From positions 27,289 through 66,197 of the forward strand of contig SMOI01000184.1 in assembly GCA_008000375.1 (NCBI GenBank): a stretch of 38,909 nucleotides of DNA. The letters run 5' to 3'. The stretch's first letter is position 1. Each line of letters begins with the position of its first letter. Origin of the DNA: Poteriospumella lacustris. Lineage: Eukaryota > Sar > Chrysophyceae > Chromulinales > Dinobryaceae. Below, piece by piece: positions 9,751 to 20,471 of this stretch. A program made the translations under genes and the position numbers. The notes under the pieces were generated by a model. That model did no database searches and was not told the DNA's origin. It was given only the letters and a program-made list of their open reading frames with translations.

Positions 9751-12156
9751 CTAGGCGCGACTGACCGTGCGACTGTTCGATCGGCTGTGGCTTCGACTGT
9801 CGGCGGTTGGCTGCGGCAGACCGACGAGAACCGGAGCAGGATAACCACCCAGCAACCCAGAGGACAACAACACCGCACTGGTGGAGGTAGCGGTTGTGGT
9901 GGCTGCATCGTGGCTACCGGTGGAGGCGACACTGATCGACCGAGTAGCCGCCGTCGTCGATGGCTGATGAGGATACGCGTCGACGTGTTCGTGGAAGATG
10001 ACCGCCTCTGGCGCGGTCAGTAAGTCCAACGCGGAGATCAGAGGGCTTTCTTGGTGGTGGTAGGGGTGGTGGGGGTGGTCTTGGACGTCGCCCGCCGCAG
10101 TGGGCACCGCGTCGTCGGACGTCATCGCCGTGTTCTGGTGGTGGTGGTTGTTCCCCGTCGCCGCTGTCGCTGCAACGGGGGTCGTCTGCGCCAACGATGC
10201 CGGTGGCGGTGGAATCATCGATGCGGCGTGGTGGGGGTGGTGGGGGTGGTGGTGGAGGTGCTGACTCGTACTGCCCGCCGCACTCGATCGACTCGCGTGG
10301 CGACTGTGGCGACTGCTCCCTCCCCCGCCTAAAAACGCCTTCCAGCCGGATTCACTCGTCCGGAAATCAGTACCACTCGTCATCGATCCATCTGTTTTGG
10401 ACGGGACCCGCAGCAACGCGTCGCTATCGTCGTCGTCCTCGTTCGTATCCCCTTCACCGGCACCCTCGTCACCACCAGCACCGCCACCACCACCGCCATT
10501 GGCAGCCGTCTTCCTGCTTCCCTGACCACACGATCCGTAGAAGATACCGACCAAATACACCGCCGAGATGAAATACAAGAACGACGCCAGCACGAACGAC
10601 AAATACGACGCCTCCGGGTGCATCTTCAACGACTCCGCAAACAACGCCGCAAAGAGCAACGACCCAAACGCCGTCGCCAACGTGCGTATACTACACAACA
10701 CCCCCTGTAAGTTGCCCTGGACCGTGGCACCATCCGGTAACAACAACGATTCCTTCACAATCAACGCCTTCAACGCGGGGTCATAGACCATGCCCACGGT
10801 AAACACCGCCACCACCACGAACAACGACCAATACGTCGGCACGAGCCCGTACCCCAGGTATTGCATCGCTTGCAACAACAACCCATAGACCGACGCTTGT
10901 TCTTCGTTCCAATACGCCGGAATCATCCGTTTGATCAATACCCCCAGAATAAACGCGGAAACGACGCCGTAAAAGGCCATGTAAATGCCGACTTCGGTCG
11001 AGGACGAGTGGTATTTGTGCACCTGATAAATGACCCAAATCGAGCCCGTACCCACATTCAACGAGCTCACAAACAAAGGGATGGTTAAATCACGCATGAT
11101 GGGATTCTTCATATGGGTAATGAGCGCTGGGATTGGGTTCAATTCGGTCATGGTCACGTCTTGAAAGCGTTTCACCGTACGCGGAGCAGGCTCCAGGACC
11201 TGTGAGGACGACGACGGCAACCGTTCGTCGTGGGCATTGGAATGAGCGGAATGACTGGTCAATGCCGAGATCGTGGTGTCGTTACGTGGCAAGGATAAGG
11301 TAGTCGATGGACCGGCGAACGTGGAGGAAAAGGTCGACGGTGGACGATGCGCCGGTATCGTCGTCGTCGTCGTAGCCGTTGTCGGTGGCGGCGTAGTATC
11401 CATCGTATCTGATACCAACAGTGGTGGCGAGGCTTCCATGGCTTCGGATGATGCGGAGGAAGGAGCCACCGAGACGAACATACTCGCCGTACGACGACGA
11501 TCCATCGTGACGAGAGGCAACGTTTCGTCGAGGAAAAACAACGTCACGACGGCACCGACGCCCGTGATCACCGTGGCGATTAAGAAGCACAGCGAAATGG
11601 AGATGTCGCATAAGACACCGCCTAACAATGGACCTACGACAAAGCCAATGCCTAACAAGGCCGTGATCAATCCGAACTTCGTCGTCACGTTGTCCCCATT
11701 GTAGAACGCCAGATCGGTGATGATCGTGTAGACGGTGGGGTTCGAACAATCGAACAAACCCGCCATGATACGGGTCGCGAAGAGCATAGGAATCGAAGGA
11801 AAGAATGCCAGTAGGGCATACTCCACACCACAAATGATGAACGAACCTAACAACATGGGTTTCCGCCCAATGATATCGGTGCCAGTACCGAGTAACGGTG
11901 CCGCAAAGAATTCGGAAATGTAGCGTGCGAAGTTAGCCATGCCATATATATACGAGGAATGAGTGGAATTGTCATTGCAAAGCTTCAAAGTCAAGCCTGG
12001 TAAAGCAGGAATGACAATGGTGTAGGTGATGGCGTAGAAGGTATAGGCAAGGATCACCGGTAGATACGATCGTTTCTTCCCTTCGGACGTCAGTGCTTCT
12101 TTCAAATCACCGTTGTCGTCATCAGATACTTTGGAAAACAAGTATCCACGTTTCAT
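9751..12156 (-). CDS. Major facilitator superfamily transporter with long cytosolic loop and His-rich tail
   Basis: An uninterrupted 801-residue frame runs from ATG at 12156 to TAG at 9751. Residues about 31-215 form six membrane helices with the MFS motif-A loop between helices 2 and 3 (GTDIIGRKPML), a GxxxGPLLGG motif in helix 5 and a DETLP end. This resembles the DHA1 drug/H+ antiporter branch, including TetA-like and animal MFSD14-like proteins. A Ser/Thr/Pro-rich loop of about 125 residues separates the halves. Helices 7-12 follow (about 355-545). The roughly 250-residue tail is low complexity, Gly-, Asp- and His-rich (for example HLHHHPHHPHH), far beyond the usual family length of about 400-500. 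Plasma or vacuolar membrane efflux or exchange is likely; the substrate is unknown. The His-rich tail could bind metals, but simple repeat expansion is as likely. It is convergent with the histidine kinase. Confidence 0.85.
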   Translation of the reverse strand: MKRGYLFSKVSDDDNGDLKEALTSEGKKRSYLPVILAYTFYAITYTIVIPALPGLTLKLCNDNSTHSSYIYGMANFARYISEFFAAPLLGTGTDIIGRKPMLLGSFIICGVEYALLAFFPSIPMLFATRIMAGLFDCSNPTVYTIITDLAFYNGDNVTTKFGLITALLGIGFVVGPLLGGVLCDISISLCFLIATVITGVGAVVTLFFLDETLPLVTMDRRRTASMFVSVAPSSASSEAMEASPPLLVSDTMDTTPPPTTATTTTTIPAHRPPSTFSSTFAGPSTTLSLPRNDTTISALTSHSAHSNAHDERLPSSSSQVLEPAPRTVKRFQDVTMTELNPIPALITHMKNPIMRDLTIPLFVSSLNVGTGSIWVIYQVHKYHSSSTEVGIYMAFYGVVSAFILGVLIKRMIPAYWNEEQASVYGLLLQAMQYLGYGLVPTYWSLFVVVAVFTVGMVYDPALKALIVKESLLLPDGATVQGNLQGVLCSIRTLATAFGSLLFAALFAESLKMHPEASYLSFVLASFLYFISAVYLVGIFYGSCGQGSRKTAANGGGGGGAGGDEGAGEGDTNEDDDDSDALLRVPSKTDGSMTSGTDFRTSESGWKAFLGGGGSSRHSRHASRSSAAGSTSQHLHHHPHHPHHAASMIPPPPASLAQTTPVAATAATGNNHHHQNTAMTSDDAVPTAAGDVQDHPHHPYHHQESPLISALDLLTAPEAVIFHEHVDAYPHQPSTTAATRSISVASTGSHDAATTTATSTSAVLLSSGLLGGYPAPVLVGLPQPTADSRSHSRSNSRTVSRA

Positions 12157-13266
12157 TCGAGTAATGATCGATCAATCACAAGTGTGATTGTGGACGGACA
12201 AGCTCCCAGTTGAACGAAACACACACCACACACAAAGGCGTCTCTTTTCTCAAATGCCAAATCAACCTACGCGTGTTCGAACAGAACACCTCGACTCCAA
12301 ATTCAAATCTTCTCCTCCGTCTCCTTCTTGTTGTGAAAATCCATCTGTATTTAGATAACGATCCAGTTACGGTCACAGACTTTGCTTCGCACCGTCGGCG
12401 GAGCGTCACAGCACTTAGCGTCATATAAGGATCTCTTTTCGGACGAAAGGTGCTATACATAACCTCATTTGTGTAGTAGTAATCGGTGCGATCCGGATCG
12501 ATAATCTGCTGTGCGATCTGCGGTGCGATCTGCTGTGCGATCTGCTGTGTGATCTGCTGTGCGATCTATGTATGAGCATGTTGTTGGCCACGACGACGTC
12601 GCTGACACAGGTAAATAGTTTATGTCGGGTTTAATGATACTCCACGAGACACTTCGTGGAGGAAGGACGCAAGGACACCACTGAAGAGAAACAGACACCG
12701 CAGGAACACACACCGCACCACGGGAACACATACACAGAGAGAAAGACAACTCAAATGCCAGACAGAACACTCACATACACACACAAGTACACACAGGCAC
12801 ACACATAGCGGTATCGCTGCTGCAGTGCAGGTGTCCATCGAGCGAGACCATGAACAAACACCAACCTGACAATAGAAGAGGGGAAATCAATGGAGAGAAG
12901 AACGATCAAATGTGAAAGAATACACGACGGAGCGCGATCGCACGATATGGATGTCGACCGCGGCCGATGGGAAGTAGGACGCACTGTACCCAGTGCGACT
13001 CCTTCGGCGGCGATGACCACAGACGCAAGGACACAACGGCCTCCCTCGTATCACGTCGAATGAACGAGTTTCATCAAAGCGGACCCCCTACCCGCACGCT
13101 GTCACCTCTGTCAAAGGTAGACAGCCCAGAGACTTGGAAAGACCCGGATGGACACACATCGGTCGCTTGAACGGGGGATGGCCATGGAAAGAGGCGCACC
13201 GACAACATTGGACAACAAGACCGAGATACACACACTTGCACACACACGCACGCCGTGTCTCCAAGA
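12157..13266. other. 1.1-kb intergenic region, upstream of MFS and downstream of the ankyrin gene
   Basis: Both neighbours are on the minus strand, so the right part is the ankyrin gene's 3' flank and the left part the MFS promoter. The plus strand is A/C-rich with CA-rich stretches (about 12765-12807 and 13229-13250), so the sense strand is T/G- and pyrimidine-rich. A 12-bp tandem repeat lies at 12504-12563. No gene is supported. Confidence 0.6.
12504..12563. repeat. 12-bp minisatellite ATCTGCTGTGCG, five copies
   Basis: There are five contiguous units, three of them identical. One has CTGCGG in place of CTGCTG and one has GTGTG in place of GTGCG. Partial units flank the array on the left (GGTGCGATCCGG). 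It sits about 350 bp upstream of the MFS start. Confidence 0.9.
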
Positions 13267-16200
13267 TCACTGAGGCTTCGCCACGGGCACTGCGTTACCC
13301 ACAGCCTTTGGGGGTGGTCCTCCTCCCGCAGCAGCTGCTGCTGGTGCGGGCGCGGGCGCGGGTGCGGGTGCAGGTGTAGGGCTTTGTCCATCATGGAAAT
13401 GAACCCCTTTAAACATCGACAAATCCGACAGGGCATACCGTTGTGCCAGCGTCATAAACAATTCCGTGAAGCGACGCCGATAGACGAAGAGAATGTCGTT
13501 GATTTGACCCATTTTCTCGGGGTTGTGTTGTTGATAGAACCGTTTCAACAGTCGCAGGGCCGTATCAAAGTCTTCGTCGTCGATACGTAACAAGTCCAAC
13601 CCGGCAGGTTTCTCCCACGTCGCTTCATTGGTCACGTGATCAAAATAATACGCGGCATCGTATTGGCCATCGTAACATTTGGTCCAGCGGGTACCGTACG
13701 TGGTCAAGGCTTGAAAGAGTTTGTGAAGCAATTCATGCGGACTGAGTATCGCCGGAGCAGGTTCAGCGGCGGAGACGACGCTAGACACCGCGCTGCTGCT
13801 GGCGGGGGGATGGAGAATCGTCTCGTAGTATTCGACGAGATCTGCCAATTGGGGATGATTCGCTTTTCTCGCCAAATCCGATGGACGGAAGCCCTGCTTG
13901 TTTCGCAAGCTTTCGTTGGATAAATAGATGAGCAGTACCTGTACGACACCCGCATGGCCCGCGACACAAGCGATATGCAACGCCGTGTCGCCTTGTCGAT
14001 CTGCGTGGGCGAGATTCGCTTGGCCCCGCTTGGTACTCTTCTGCGAGGCAGACGTGGTCGCTTGTATCGCGGATTGAGAGGACGTGGCCATGTCCAAGAG
14101 GTACACGACACAATCCAACCGATTGTAAAACGCCATCAGAAACAACGGCATGTGCTCTTTCCCGTCGGGAATAAACAAATTCATCCCGTATTCGTACAGG
14201 ACACGTAACACGGCGGCATTGGCGGCGCAATGGGCGATCGTGTATTGTCGTTTGTTCGTGAGATACAAACAGTCATCGCCCGTGGGGCCTGGGCTGCCAT
14301 TGCCACTGCCAGTGGCGGTGGTGGCAGTGGCGATGACGTCGCCGTTGCCTTCGAAGAAAAAGGCCAAGACGACTTCCACACAGGTGGCATGTCCCTGTTT
14401 CGCAGCGACATGAATACACGCGTCCCCTTCTGCTTCATCGGGCCAGAGAATGTAACTCCGCGGCGTCTTCGACAACAAATACCGAACACAATCCAACCGA
14501 TTGTCGAAACACGCATGCCAAACCGGTAATCGACCACGGGCATCCATACAATACAATTGTGCTTTGTACTTCGCCAAGACCGCCAAGGCCGCCACGGATT
14601 TAGCAATGTGACTGGGGGTCATTCCCTGGTGATTCGCCGTGTCTGGATTGGCTTCACAGGACAACAAGAACTCCAACACGTCGCAATTGGGTTGTTGTTG
14701 TTGGGTATTGCTATTCTCGGGGTTGGCTGCATTGCTGCTGCTGTTATTGCTGTTGTTCAAGGCCATGGCGGCGGCATGCAACAGGGTATCGCCACTGTGA
14801 TCACCGACGTCAATCCATCGTGGATCGAGGCCCAGCAAATGGGCGACACATTGCAATTGATTGTTCAACGCCGCGTAGAACAACGGAGTACGTCCACGTT
14901 CATCCATGATGAAGCAATCGAAGTATTTGCAGAGAAACTGTAAGACTTCCACGTACCCGAAATAGGCAGCATGATGGGCCGCGGAATAAAACAACGACGA
15001 ATTGATGCATTCCTGCCAGCCGGGCAGTTTCTCCGGGTCTTCTTCCTCTTCTTCTTCATCTGCGCCGCCTTCTATCCCCTTGGACTCTGCGGAGCTCTCG
15101 GCGGTATGCGGCGGTCTCGGAGATGTCGTGGGGAGAATACTCGGTGCCGATTCGGACTGTGCGAGAATGGTGTGTGAATTCAGCGTCTGAAGATCCTGGT
15201 CGATGCGTTCCACTATTTCTTGCTCCGGCATCGATCCTTTCCGTTCCAATTTGTCGGATTCTTTGGTGGACGAAGGGACAGCTCCACGGTGAGCTGAAGC
15301 AGTAGCAGTAACAGTGGGACGTTGTTGTTGGCCACTGGGAGGTCGCTTGTGGGAGGAGGCCCCTTCTTGGTTTTGTGACGACGATGACAACGATGACGAT
15401 GCGTTGGGTGGACGAGGAGACACACGAGGAGACACCCGTGGAGACGTTTGTCGAGAAGAACGTGACGCCGTAGTGGTCGGGGCAGGATTATCTTGTATAT
15501 GCTGTAAAAGCGCACGTAACTTGGTTTGCATGGCTCCCAGACGATCACTGTAACCGACGTTGTGTAAAATCGAGGTCGATTGTGACGACGCATGAATCTT
15601 CTTCTCTACTTGGCCCAGGGACACCAACAACGAGGACACATCCGCCATCCCCGTCGAAGAACGAGGTGCTTCCTCCAATAGCCGTTGTCCTTCCCGCAAA
15701 ATACGGTCGATATCTCGCAGCAAATCATTGGCTGAGGTTGCGGAGATAGATTGTTGGCCACCGCCACCGCCGCTTGAGGATCCTGCACCCGCTGGTCCGG
15801 ACGACGAGGCTGCCGTCATCGAGTACGTACTCGCCGCGACACTATTGGTCCCTGACGTTTGTACTTGCTGCAATTTCATCGCAGCTGCCGATACACCGCG
15901 ATGCAAGGGAGCGGGTTTGTTGCTATCGCCACCACCGCTCGTCGTTGTTGTCCTGGCAGAGGTATGAAACGACGACTGTACCCGAGGAGACGCTTGGCGA
16001 CTGGACGATGACCCTCCTGCCACCGCCGCTTGGCCGACCTTCATGGAATCTGCCGTCATCGCTGAACTCAACACTTGAATACGCTCTTCCACGAGCAAAT
16101 ACTGGGCGTCAATTCGTAAGAGTTGCACTTGCAGCTCTTGGACTCGCTCCGCCCCATTGGGCAACGCCATCGCTTGGCGCTGTTCCAATCGCAACCCCCG

Positions 16201-17542
16201 TTTTTCTTGGCTAAACGCTTTGATACGCTCGCGTAGATCATCCACAGAAGACACCTGCTGCAATTCGTCGCGATATGATTGTCGGAGAGTGGACAGTTCG
16301 GCATCGATTTGTTTCTTCTTTTCATCTTCGGCGCGGGTACTCTCGGTGGACACTGAAGGAACCGTCACCGTGTGACCATCAGGTGCAGCAGCAGAGGATT
16401 CGCTTTTGCTCTCGGCAGATGGGGCCAACGAAATATCGGCAACAGATGAGGTTGGTTGAGCGACTTGTTGATTGGTATTGGATGCAGCTGTAGTGGTCGG
16501 TGTTTCCTCCGTCGTGGGTGCGGCGGCACCACCACGTTTACTGATGAACTTGGCTTTGTTCTGAATTCGTAGCTGCTTGTTCAATCGATCTTGTTCTTCC
16601 TTCATGTCCGTTTCGGGAGCTTTCGCCTTTTGTTGTTGCTGTTTGCGTAGTGCTTCCAGTTTTTTCTTCTTTTCTTCTAACTCCGCCATGCGCAGTTTGC
16701 GCTTCTCTTCCTCGACGATGTCTTTCTTACGTTGCTCTTCTTCCCACGCCAGCAACTTTTCTCGCTCACGTTGTTGCCATCGTTGACGTTCGATCAACTC
16801 TCGGTAATCTTGTTCAACGAGCATGGATAGTTGATCTTCCATCGGCATCAGATAGTGATCGGCGGCGATTCGGTTAACCTCCCACTGCTCCTTTCTGGCT
16901 TTCTCTTCTTCAACGCGCTTCAGAGCCTCTTCTGCTTCTCGTTTTCGCCGTTCTTCCATCTCTGCCTGCAAACGAAGTCGCTCGACAACAGCTTTGCGCC
17001 GTTCCTCAGCAGCGAGTTTACGGGCCTCTCGCTCCGCTCGCTCCTGTGCCTCACGAAGCTCAACCTGTTTCAGCAATCTGGCTTTGAATCTGTCGTAATC
17101 ATACTGCTTAAATATGATGGCTAGATTCGCCGAAAGTGCATCCTCCGCTTCCCTGTAGCGTTGCAATAATCATGGCGAATTAGATGGTGCTGAGATGGGG
17201 AAACGGTCATCGCATCGAATCGTACATTCTGTTGTACTCTTCTACTCTCAGCAAGCGATGCTTCTCATTGGGATTCACTGTATAATCTTCCTTCGTCATC
17301 ATCCGTACTTCTAACTGCTCTCGCTGCTCATCAAGCATCTTTAAACGCTCTTTTGACAAGTTGCCGGTGGTCCCACTGGCGACCGCGCCCTTCAAACTGG
17401 TTCCACTTTGCTTATTCAGCTTCTGGGCTCGAATAAACTTCATAATATCCTTCGAATTGGTTGGAATCGCATTACCAAAAGCTTCAGGTACGACAACACC
17501 ACCTGGTGGGGCGCCTGCGAAGGATGACGCCGCTGGTTGCAT
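13267..17542 (-). CDS. Large coiled-coil, ankyrin-repeat and WW-domain protein
   Basis: Two exons: 17542-17226 and 17152-13267, with a 73-bp intron (GTACGA...CTACAG). The downstream frame has no ATG at its 5' end (it would begin with TTG, preceded by TGA). The junction AT|G restores ...EYNR-M-EAEDAL, giving about 1400 residues from ATG 17542. An upstream frame begins at a TTG, so 17542 is the first ATG. Residues about 115-320 are an Arg/Glu/Lys-rich helix and coiled coil. About 320-810 is Ser/Thr/Gln-rich linker. About 815-1225 holds at least seven ankyrin repeats (GRTPLFYAAL, GDTLLHAAA, GDTALHIAC and others). About 1262-1290 is a WW domain (W-T-K...YYFDHVT...TWEKP) that keeps both Trp. The C-terminus has a PAPA run. 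Family knowledge points to a cytosolic scaffold that binds partners through ankyrin surfaces and Pro-rich ligands through WW. No catalytic domain is seen. Confidence 0.85.
13346..13376 (-). repeat. Hexamer repeat coding for a Pro-Ala run
   Basis: On the minus strand about five CC(C/T)GC(A/G)-type hexamers encode PAPAPAPA near the C-terminus of the ankyrin/WW protein. A similar GCCCCT array occurs independently in the LRR protein gene (about 31434-31470). Confidence 0.7.
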
Positions 17543-17850
17543 CCCTTGATAGATCGTCCACAAAAGCCTGCGTTGCCCACCTTTCGATGAAATGAATTGA
17601 AATCAACTTTCCAGATTACACTCCCGATGATTTTCTTCGTTGAGGACTACCAATCCACGCAGTGAACGCATTCTAATGGCTTTCATTCATTCAGTCATTG
17701 TTGTTTGTGCACATTCGTTTCCCGCTCAACTCAAGACGGTGCTGCCGTTTCGGATTTCGATTTCATCATCATCATCATCCTCATCATCATCAAACCGGCG
17801 GGGATATGTACGCTGTTCATTGCTGGTCACTGCGAACAAAATACACTACA
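17543..17850. other. Gap between the ankyrin gene start and a decayed gene
   Basis: About 300 bp hold the ankyrin gene promoter (read on the minus strand) and a short CAT/TCA repeat near 17761-17791. Frames here are short and unsupported. No clear TATA element or gene is seen. Confidence 0.4.
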
Positions 17851-18790
17851 ATGCAGATTTGCAAGCAAAGACTGGAAGTCGAAGCGAAGTAATTGGAAGT
17901 ATTTGAGTTGCACAACAAGATCAATGACTTGCAGCAGATATTGCAGCTTGTGTCACGGCCAAGGACACATAACAAGCGACGACCACCCAAAAAGAAATGA
18001 CTGGGCTCGTTTGATGATTGCCTGATGACGTGATATTGGCCTTGGAGAATAGCCTTGATTGTAGCATGTCCTATCTGCTGGCGCTGGCGGTCTCTTCCGC
18101 ACGCTGGGCACGCGGCAGCAGACATTGGCGTCCGTCGAGGACGCAGATGCATCACAGGTCGCGGCCTACGCCACTATTCTGCAGTTCAAGAACGCTGTGG
18201 TGCTATGTCTGCAGCAGCTACCACCACCGTCGCACTTCTTCGAGGTGTCGCCGTACCTGCCAGTGAACTGCCCTTCGAGTTGTTGCTGGCCGCCAAGAAG
18301 ATCGAACTCATCTTCGCCTGCACTACCGGCAGGTGCGCACCGAACGCGTCCTCAACCGCCCAAACGCCACCGCCATTGACGTGGCGCACTTCGACACGGT
18401 GCGCTACCGCCTTGGTGCTGTCCCGTCATCGAAGCGGAGCTTGTGGAGCTCATAGAGCGCATCCTCACTCATCGAGGCGGCCTTTGCGACTAATTCTGCA
18501 AGGCGGAGCTGCAGCGCAACGCCAGCAAGGCGCTACAGCACTGCTACACGAGGGCGTAGTTGGGTGGCCTGCTGGCTCGGCTGCAGTGGTCCGGAGAGGC
18601 CACGGGATACTTGGACATGGACCTGTTCCTCGAAGCCACCTTCTATTATAACATCGTCGGCTTCCTCACCGACGAGCAGCAGCCAGCGCCACCGCACACG
18701 GTCGACTGCCAGCTGCTCGCACATCGACGACATCTGCAACTCAACCTACCTCAGGCTGTCGGAAAGATGGGCGGTATCCAGACGGTACTG
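17851..18790 (+). pseudogene. Decayed protein-coding gene with several frameshifts and stops
   Basis: Protein-like segments follow one another on the plus strand in shifting frames. A Leu/Lys/Glu-rich coiled-coil-like piece starts at 17851 (MQICKQRLEVEAK, stop, LEVFELHNKIND...) and has a second stop at 17996-17998. A frame at about 18105-18260 reads ASVEDADASQVAAYATILQ. A shifted frame gives LPFELLLAAKKIELIFA, then another gives RPNATAIDVAHFDTVRYRL. A last frame has VIEAELVELIERIL, two stops, and then YLDMDLFLEATFYYNIVGFL. At least four frame changes and four in-frame stops rule out an intact gene, and none of the breaks has clear GT-AG borders. The last segments loosely recall BTB/KCTD-type proteins (Leu-Asp...Phe...FYxI), but that is a weak guess. 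The segment is GC-richer than its flanks. The neighbouring stretch to about 19230 contains further short frames that I cannot assign. Confidence 0.55.
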
Positions 18791-19232
18791 AAGATCCTTT
18801 GCTGCAGCTTCCTAGCGACTACAATTGTGTGTGTCAACGCCCATTTTTGGAAGCAGAAAGTAGACAAATGGATGTTCGGTCTTGCACGGCTATCCGCACT
18901 GTCACTGTTCACGTCCACGATGGAAACAGTCTCCATCTCCTTGGGCTTAACTGTCCTCGTCCATATCCACCGCACACGATTCGTTGTCCGAAGCTGTAAC
19001 ATAGCTGCCAACTATGTACTCGTGATGCTGTCCTCCCACGATAACGATGGCGACCCCAATAATGACAAGGTCAACTAGACCACCCTATTCGCCCTTGAAG
19101 CCAGCTGCACTGCGTCGACGAAATCCAGGATGGCAGTATGTTGTATCACGAGTAGTTGGTTTGGACACAGGACACAAGAATCAAGCTCGTTACTTAAATT
19201 ATTGTTGATTACAACCCCACACCGCTACATCG

Positions 19233-20118
19233 CTACACAGCACGCTTCTTTGTCGAATCTAACAAGTCGGCCAACGAAGATGGGCCGTGCACGCTGTCCA
19301 GGAGATCGATCATCTCGTTCAAAGAGTAGGAATCTGCCTTCATTCTGTCGATCTGGCCTTCCACCAGCTTCAACAGAGACTCTTCTTCATTTAGAATGCC
19401 CGTCTCTAATGCATCACAATCAATCACGGTTGCTATTCTTCGAACTGCGTCCTTGATGGTCTGGCGGTGCATTTGCTCGACTGTAGCGATACTTTGCACT
19501 AAAGTATTGTTGCTAAGTTGCTCGTTTTTTTCATCGATCCATGAGTCGAGCTGCTTCTGGAAGGAATCCTCCTGCCTTTTGAGAAGATCTCCGTAGTCTT
19601 TCCGCTGCGTGGCCAGCTCCTCCTTGCAAGTATCCAGCTGCGCCTCATAGCCCTTCTGCTGGGTGGCCAGCTGCGCCTCATAGCCCTTCTGCTGGATGGC
19701 CAGCTGCGCCTCATAGCCCTTCTGCTGGGTGGCCAGCTGCGCCTCATAGCCCTTCTGCTGGGTGGCCAGCAGCGCCTCATAGCCCTTCTGCTGGGTGGCC
19801 AACTCCTCCTTCGAAGAGGCCAACTGTACCTCTACGCTTTCGATCATTGTCCTCACCTCCACGAATATGTCGGTGAGAGATGAGCCTGAAAAAAAAAACA
19901 ATATTTGAAGATGATATTACATATAAATGCACATCCACAACGAGCACCTTACCTTGCCATGTGACAACGTTGCCGAACGATACACGGCAATTGTTGCACA
20001 GGTCGGACACCGAGCTTGCTTTGGCTACCATCCACTTGGTGCGAGTGTGGAGCTCTTGAGCAGACACCACTTGAAGTTGTGGCAATTCCACTTGATTTGA
20101 TGGGGGAATGTTTTCCAT
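19233..20118 (-). CDS. Coiled-coil protein with five 11-residue repeats
   Basis: Two exons: 20118-19953 and 19885-19233, with a 67-bp intron (GTAAGG...TTTTTTTTTTCAG). The junction G|GC gives TWQ-G-SSLTD and a protein of 272 residues. The start is the first ATG (MENIPPSNQ); the frame upstream opens only with GTG. Residues 1-55 contain CNNC and are otherwise featureless. Residues about 75-180 are a long coiled coil with the unit LATQQKGYEAQ repeated five times. The unit is an 11-residue (hendecad) periodicity encoded by 33-bp DNA repeats. The C-terminal part is helical and acidic (LVEGQIDRMKADS). There is no signal peptide, membrane segment or enzyme motif, so a structural or oligomerising cytosolic role is all that can be inferred. 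I do not recognise the family. Confidence 0.7.
19634..19798 (-). repeat. 33-bp coding tandem repeat, five near-identical copies
   Basis: Five units of 33 bp begin at 19634, 19667, 19700, 19733 and 19766. They differ by only one or two bases each (Thr to Ile in one copy, a Gln/Leu-type change at the end copy). Such homogeneity points to recent expansion or unequal exchange. Confidence 0.93.
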
Positions 20119-20234
20119 CGCCACTGACTCTTCTTAATTGATTTCTGTTCACGTTGCAAACATGAAGCCCTTCGGATCGGCCTCGGCTCAACAAAGTCAA
20201 GAGGCTTGTCTAGGTCATCAAGGAATCAAGGCAT

Positions 20235-20471
20235 CTAGTTGATCTGGGTTTTTTGGGTGTGGCCGTCCAGAAATTCGACAGGTAGTACGTAAACCATAAA
20301 CCGCCAAATATCTCTCATCCAATATTTTACCTCAGTATTCTCAAACGGATGATGGTATGAAAGGGGCCAGCTCACCTGCCTCTGCCACGTGGCATTGCAC
20401 ATGCGCCACGTCTCATCCAAACGCAAACATTGTCGCAGTGAACCTACAGGAGGACAACGAGTGACGAGCAA
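20235..20471 (-). pseudogene. Exon-like fragment, possible remnant gene
   Basis: On the minus strand an open stretch begins after CTCCTGTAG, which looks like an acceptor. It reads SLRQCLRLDETWRMCNATWQ and meets a good donor, AGGCAG|GTGAGC, at about 20381-20376. The frame stays open through WMRDIWRFMVYVLPVEFLDG to a stop at 20235. It lies just upstream of the coiled-coil gene, whose first exon also ends in ...TWQ-G at a donor. It could be an unannotated exon of that gene, of a related one, or a dead fragment. No start codon or partner exon is clear, and no domain is recognised. Confidence 0.25.

Noticed and set aside
18560-19078. 172-codon plus frame as an intact gene
   Set aside because: Only its first third looks protein-like and continues a remnant that has stops upstream. 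After about 18715 the better reading moves to another phase.
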